DNA from: Circinella umbellata
Lineage: Eukaryota > Mucoromycota > Mucoromycetes > Mucorales > Lichtheimiaceae
DNA length: 64,000 nucleotides
Direction: 5' to 3'
Assembly: GCA_025093555.1 (NCBI GenBank)
Contig: JAIWNF010000079.1
Span: 95,744 to 159,743 of the forward strand
Shown: positions 58,909 to 64,000 of the stretch, one piece after another
Layout: each line of letters opens with the position of its first letter
Numbering within the stretch: the stretch's first letter is position 1
Made by a program: the position numbers and the translations under genes
The notes under the pieces: generated by a model
Databases searched by the model: none
The model's input: only the letters and a program-made list of their open reading frames with translations
What the model was told of the DNA's origin: nothing

Positions 58909-59328
58909 TTATTTAATTACCATCCCTCACTCTCATTCTCTCTTCTCCTCCACTAGTTTCTTCCTCTCTTCCCATCACATTACCTACAATTTTTTATTAT
59001 TAGACGACATGTTCTCTTCAGTGAATATTTTTGTACTATTATCTAATTGGATACCTTATATACTGTTTACTCTTTTTCTGTATAAACTGCCGTGTGTTTT
59101 TAATGCTGTTTTTAAGTATATTTAAGTTTACATACTAAGTCAAAATAGCTACTTTTTACTAATTATCGCTAAATATATTTTTGACAGGTGACATTACTAT
59201 TATAAACTAATATAATATTACATATTATGAATCAGTTCGTTTTTATAAACTTATTTATCATTTACCATGATATCACTTCGCTGCTTTTTTTAAAATTGAG
59301 GTGTACGTCCTATCAAGTATGCATGCAA

Positions 59329-59365
<37 letters not shown>

Positions 59366-59870
59366 GAAACAATGATTCTTTCAAAATAACACATTGTGCT
59401 CTAGAAAGTGTTATTAAAACTATTATTTATCCAGAAGTTGATTATTTATATAAACTTCGTATAATGATGAATTATTTCTTGTATATCAGATGCAACATAG
59501 TATCTTTGAGATTTTATATCACGGAAGTGTTAATCATGTTATCATGAGAGTATTATACCTTCAGTTATTTCAAGAAGTAAAAGTCGCCGATTTTAATTGA
59601 GGGAACAAAATCCTTATATTGCCCTTATTTCAACTTTTCGCGCCCCCCCTCAAAGTCAGTGATGAAAGAGCGAATTATATAAGTAGAACAGGGGCTATAA
59701 GTGAACCGCACTCCTTTTTTTTATAAGTCATCTTTATTAATGTAAAAAAATAAGAGCAGCATATAAGCAAAAAAAAACATGAATGGAGGGCAATAAAAAT
59801 AAACGAAACAAAAAGAGAAGAAAGGAAGGACGAGAGAAAGTGGTCAGTGAATGGGGCTCGGAAAACTTCT
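58909..59870. other. Downstream spacer with AC microsatellite
   Basis: About 1 kb, AT-rich. The frame at 59227-59547 spans the AC repeat and shows poly-His/Thr from it; not called a gene. A G/C-richer patch begins near 59640 and leads to the inverted-repeat element. Confidence 0.5.
59332..59364. repeat. (AC)n microsatellite
   Basis: About sixteen AC units. Confidence 0.85.
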
Positions 59871-59876
59871 TTATTT

Positions 59877-61567
59877 TAGGGAATGACTACGGGCGCGCCA
59901 AAAATTGATAGTAAGACGAGGGGCGCGCCAATTCTGAGCCGGCACTTTAGTAACATGGCGCGCCCTTCGTCTGTTTTACTTTGCTTCCTCTTGTTCAAGT
60001 TTGCTATATGAAACATATCTTATTTAAACTGAATTTTCTCTACTTTAAATAAAAGAATTACGAATAAAAATATGACAGTCCGGTTGAATCATCATCATTC
60101 TTCAGTTGAATACTTTTTGATAATAAAAATATCAAGCCATTTGAAAAACTATCAAAGATATACATATTAATTTCTTTTTAATCTATTATATCCAATGGGT
60201 CAAATTAAATTAAGAATTAATTCATATAAAGTAAAAAATCATATTCAATTTTTATTTTTACTTTCAAAGGCTTTAGTAATAACATATTGAAATATTTATG
60301 CAATGGAAATATTGTACAAATATTAATAATAGAAGGTGTTGTACATATTAATATAAGCTTGCTATTATGGGATCCATGGACCAGCAGGATTCTTTAACAT
60401 AGGTTCATTACAAAAAACAATAACATTTGAAGACTATGCCGCTATCTTTCATACAAAGTGTTCTTGTTCTTGACTCATTCAACAAGACTACACCAATATT
60501 TCATATGAGGATACAATAGAATTCTTGTTTAAGAATCAAAATCTTGACTCTAGAGTTTACGATCAGCCACAAGACGAAAATTATACCTTTAAGAGAGATT
60601 TCTAGAAGCTATTGTTATTCATATTTAATATGATTGATTTGATTATTTTTTATCGTTTTGTATTATTATGTATATTTATGTCATCTTTTTTTTTTTTCGT
60701 TATACTACGTATGACCCAATTTCTTTCTTCTTCCCTATTTATATGGTACTCTCTTATTTGGTAATTTATATTATACAGATTATTCCTTTATCTTACGTAA
60801 TAAATGTTGATACGTGATCTTTTTTTGAGCTGCTCCTATAGCCCACCCATTCTTCTATATTATAATTCATATGTCCTTTTCTTATAATTTCGTTTATTTA
60901 TAGCACAAGCATTATATAGTACGTATTATAGTTATATGCCTACAATTGGTGCCATTTTTGATCTATGTCATACTGCTTCGCTCCTTTGCTATTGGCTTCT
61001 TTGTATAGTTACAGAAGTATACGTATTGCATTCTTTTATAACTTTTTGCTTCAGTGATTTTTGAATATATTTTATGGCGTAGAAATAGAAAGAAACTCTA
61101 TGTTTAATTGGCACAATACGTTAAATATATTGTTAATAAATATTGTAGAGACTGTGAATATTTTGGATAAGTGAAGAAAAAGGGTAGATGAAGGGTAGAC
61201 GAAGGGCGCGCCATGTTACTAAGATGCCTGTTCAAAATTGGCGCGCCTGACCCGTAATAAATATAAATTCACTTAAAATGACCTTTATTTGATATGTTAG
61301 ACAAAATAATTGATAGGGTTATAATAATAAAATTACTCACCAGTATTACAAACTGGTCAAATTTAGAATAAGAATTGAAAATATAAAATAAAGAAAAAGG
61401 GTGATGATATAATGATTTATAGCTAAGCTACATTTATAGAGAAATAGAATTGTTTGTGTGACAGCTTATTGTTGTTCTGGTTAAAAATAAAAATAGCAAT
61501 AATATTAAATTACACTTCACGCCCCTCGTCTGACTGTAAAATTTTGGCGCGCCCATAGTCATTCCCA
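59877..61567. mobile_element. Non-autonomous element with GGCGCGCC-bearing inverted termini
   Basis: The left end carries GGGAATGACTA then GGCGCGCC at 59892-59899, 59922-59929 and 59957-59964. The right end, in inverted order, carries GGCGCGCC at 61205-61212, 61240-61247 and 61546-61553, then TAGTCATTCCC. Block 1 (GGGAATGACTA...GACGAGGGGCG) and block 2 (GGCGCGCCAATT...TTAGTAACATGGCGCGCCCTTCGTC) are adjacent on the left but separated by ~270 bases (61251-61516) on the right, as if something was inserted or the ends differ in length. About 1.2 kb of AT-rich filler lies between. No transposase frame is intact and no target-site duplication is clear, so this is a MITE-like or decayed TIR element. 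Confidence 0.6.
60355..60605 (+). pseudogene. Coding-like remnant inside the inverted-repeat element
   Basis: One frame reads ACYYGIHGPAGFFNIGSL, continues with KTITFEDYAAIFHTKCSCS, a single TGA, then LIQQDYTNISYEDTIEFLF and finishes FKRDF before TAG. Amino-acid composition is protein-like, unlike the surrounding AT-rich filler. Not recognised. It may be a piece of a captured host gene or of the element's own lost protein. Confidence 0.3.
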
Positions 61568-62381
61568 AAAACTACACAAAAAATTCCTGTACAAAATAAT
61601 TTTACTTTATAAAAAATGTCGATTATCTACCCCATTTAGTCAATGGATCAAAATGTTTTTTTTATGGCGAACTAATATCAAGCAAAATAAAAATAAAGTA
61701 AAATACGCAAAGACAAATAAAAGAATAAAAGATAACGGAAGTGAGAATGCTTTGTATAATAATTGTGATACATTGTTAGTATTTTTTCTGAGAATGCTGG
61801 GAAATGTAATATATAATGATTGTTGTATCCAACACATATTATTCATAAAGATAATTATTTGTCATTCTAATTATTAAAGTATAGCGTATCTTTAATTATG
61901 CTTTGCTGACATTTCGTGTATTTCCCTATTTGGACCGTGATTTATAAGAACACAGAAGTCCGTCTTCTATAATGATATAAGGTTACAGCTGCGTAGATAT
62001 ATCATATCGTCAACTGCTCAAAGTCTAATCTTAATATCATTAATCTTATATTCATAATTCACACGGCCATGACAAATATAAATCTTACGTATACACATAT
62101 CAATATATCCCACTGATAATAAGATTCATATAAATAGAGATAATATTTTATTTTAATAAACTAGAGTTCAATTATTGTTCTTTTGGGTCTCGTTGACTTT
62201 TTAACGGCTCTTTTATTTTATTATATTTGATTGATATAACATTTTTTTCAACGAATTCCTCGTTTTTTTTTATCTAAATCTCTATTCTCATTTTCATTTA
62301 TATTTTATATAAACACACACACACACACACACACACACATTTTATTTTTTCATCCACTTACCTTATTTTAATTGCGTCATT
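61568..62381. other. Spacer upstream of the Ty3 element, LTR not resolved
   Basis: About 0.8 kb that may include the 5' LTR and leader of the retrotransposon. I could not define LTR ends or a primer-binding site without the 3' LTR, which is outside the window. An AC microsatellite (62313-62339) lies 43 bases before the Gag ATG. Confidence 0.35.
62313..62339. repeat. (AC)n microsatellite
   Basis: About thirteen AC units directly upstream of the retrotransposon Gag start. Confidence 0.85.
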
Positions 62382-64000
62382 ATGTCTAACGACCAAGAAA
62401 ATCTCCATTCGTCAGCCAATGCTGATCATCATCTTGAAGATGATATGATGAGCGAGTCTGGTTCTCTGTCGTCATCTGTTTTGTCCTCTCGGTTGTCACC
62501 TAGAGTAGCTAAGCTAGTCGCCAAGTTAGCTGCATTAGAAGAAGATATGACCCGCAGTGACTTATCTAATGAAGAACTGGTCAAAATTCAAGGTTCATAC
62601 GCTATTTATTCCACAAGTTTGGATATGATTCTGAACGTTCAAAAAAAGCTATCAAAAAAGGACAAGGTCGCTGCATCTGCCTCGTCAAATAAAACAATGG
62701 TCCCTTCTGATTTGCCATCTTTACAATGGACTGGAAATGTCCACGATAGCTCCAAAATGGTATTCTCTTCTGTTCATGAATGCCTGGACCGATTTGAGGA
62801 TATTCTTGAATCATACGGTCAAAATATTAATGCCAATTGGTGCCGTCTCCTCCCACGTATGTTGTCTCCAGACCAACGTTCTTGGTTCATTGACCATTTG
62901 AAACCGCATGCTGCTTTGGATTGGTCGTTCGCTCGCAAGACGCTCGTTAACAAATATGGTATCCAAGATGCTGACCGACAAGCACAATTTATGCAAGAGC
63001 TTTTCTCATTACAGATGGGTCGTGATGACTCGGTGGAGCAGTACACCGACTGGTTTCACAAGCTTCGTCGCGAGGCAGGCTGTGAAGACAACCGCGTTAT
63101 GGCTGCCTTGTACATAAATTCGCTGTTACCTGAATTAGGCAACACGTAACCTTGGGTCAAGCTCACTTGTCTCCGGACAAACGTGCCACCATTGATCATG
63201 CCGCCAATCTTGCTCGTCCTATGTATGGTAATGTTGTCCATTCAAATATAGCAAACGAGTTGCTGCGAGTTCCGACTCGTCATCGTCAAGTTCTGCTGGT
63301 TCTGCTGCTGGTGGTCTGTCGCTTGCTGTTTCCGGCAAGAAAAATAAAGGAAAAAGAGAGCCGACGCCAAACACTGCCGCTTACATGGAACAGGCTGTCA
63401 TTCCTCCGAAGAATGTCGCGCGCTGTCTTCATTACAAGTTGGTGGTAATACTGGTAAGGTTGCAAAGTTTGCTGGTTCGTCGTCTGGTGCTCGTGCTGCT
63501 GGTTCGTCTGCTGGTTCGTCTTCTTCCGGGAAGAAAAACTGTTTCAAGTGTGGCTTCGTTCCTTGGAAACAAGGTCATGTTTGTGAGGTCAATCATTTGG
63601 CAATCCGCTCTGCCTCTCTCCTCCAATCATCATCATCATCTTCGGCTTCTGGTTCCGTACCAGTCACGCCACCACCACCATCATCATTGCCTGTACCCGT
63701 ACAGGATGATAATTCTGTTTCTTCGGTCTGTCCGAATTTGGCTGCACCTGCTGCTGTTCCTCCTGCAAATGAGGATACATTGATGTCTGAGGTTGAAGAA
63801 TCTCTAGTCAAAGCCTGCTTTAACTGTAAGTCCAATCATTCTCATGATTTTACAAAACATCTTTTCAAAAATACTAAATCATACTATGTACCAATTACCT
63901 TAGAGGGACATGACATTTTTGCTTTTGTGGACCCCGGTTCAACATTTACGGCAATCACACCTGGTCTGCGCTCTTCTCTTGGTTTGGAGTTTACCTCTTG
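62382..64000 (+). mobile_element. Ty3/gypsy LTR retrotransposon, Gag and start of protease (frameshifted, runs off window)
   Basis: The Gag frame from 62382 to 63149 (255 codons) contains a Retrotrans_gag domain, with WCRLLPRMLSPDQRSWFIDH and QFMQELFSLQMGRDDSVEQY as typical blocks. The reading frame then shifts at least twice (near 63150-63290 and near 63420) before a Ser/Ala/Gly-rich linker and a zinc knuckle, CFKCGFVPWKQGHVC, around 63540. In the same frame the protein continues through Pro/Ser-rich sequence to an aspartic-protease active-site-like FVDPGSTFTA near 63925-63955. Reverse transcriptase and integrase would lie beyond 64000. The frameshifts suggest this copy is not autonomous, unless sequence errors are involved. 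Confidence 0.75.

Noticed and set aside
59227..59547. 106-codon frame downstream of the ELMO gene
   Set aside because: It runs through the AC microsatellite, has no motif, and the flanking sequence is ordinary AT-rich spacer.

Overview
The window is a nuclear, AT-rich (roughly 30% G+C by eye), intron-rich fungal chromosome segment. Introns are short (about 50-120 nt) with GT..AG ends. The gene set fits an early-diverging fungus, most likely Mucoromycota and probably Mucorales: an OCRL-type phosphatase with a RhoGAP domain, an ELMO protein, fungal-type GH35 beta-galactosidases, and the particular LINE, Ty3 and Fanzor-like elements. The species cannot be read from the sequence.

Left part (1-30 kb). 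A mitochondrial rhodanese/persulfide dioxygenase (minus) and a Pho84-type phosphate transporter (plus) diverge from about 0.5 kb of shared upstream DNA. Two secreted GH35 beta-galactosidase paralogues follow in the same orientation. They flank an MBOAT lysophospholipid acyltransferase (minus) and a divergent RNase H-like gene (plus), with gene-poor spacers between. The two GH35 copies differ in five intron positions but share nearly identical patches, a pattern of old duplication with later gene conversion. An OCRL/INPP5B-type inositol polyphosphate 5-phosphatase closes this part.

Middle (30-46 kb). Cytosolic ribosomal protein eS8 and mitochondrial bL33m are divergent neighbours. Next come a small secretory membrane protein, a CHY/RING ubiquitin ligase (PIRH2/RCHY1 type), serine palmitoyltransferase subunit LCB2 divergent from a MARVEL-domain protein, a low-complexity orphan and a small Cys-containing orphan. 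These are mostly housekeeping genes of translation, sphingolipid synthesis, membrane organisation and ubiquitination.

Right part (46-64 kb). Mobile-element remains lie between two ordinary genes, PRPF38B splicing factor (minus) and an ELMO/CED-12 homologue (plus). Two different broken Fanzor/TnpB-like genes are visible (46.3-49.5 kb and 52.6-54.3 kb). Also present are a 5'-truncated LINE 3' end with an oligo-A tail, a 1.7-kb element whose inverted termini carry six GGCGCGCC palindromes, and the 5' part of a frameshifted Ty3/gypsy element that runs off the window.

I saw no tRNA, rRNA or CRISPR array. Exon boundaries come from reading frame, splice-site and phase consistency only; most multi-exon models sum to a whole number of codons.
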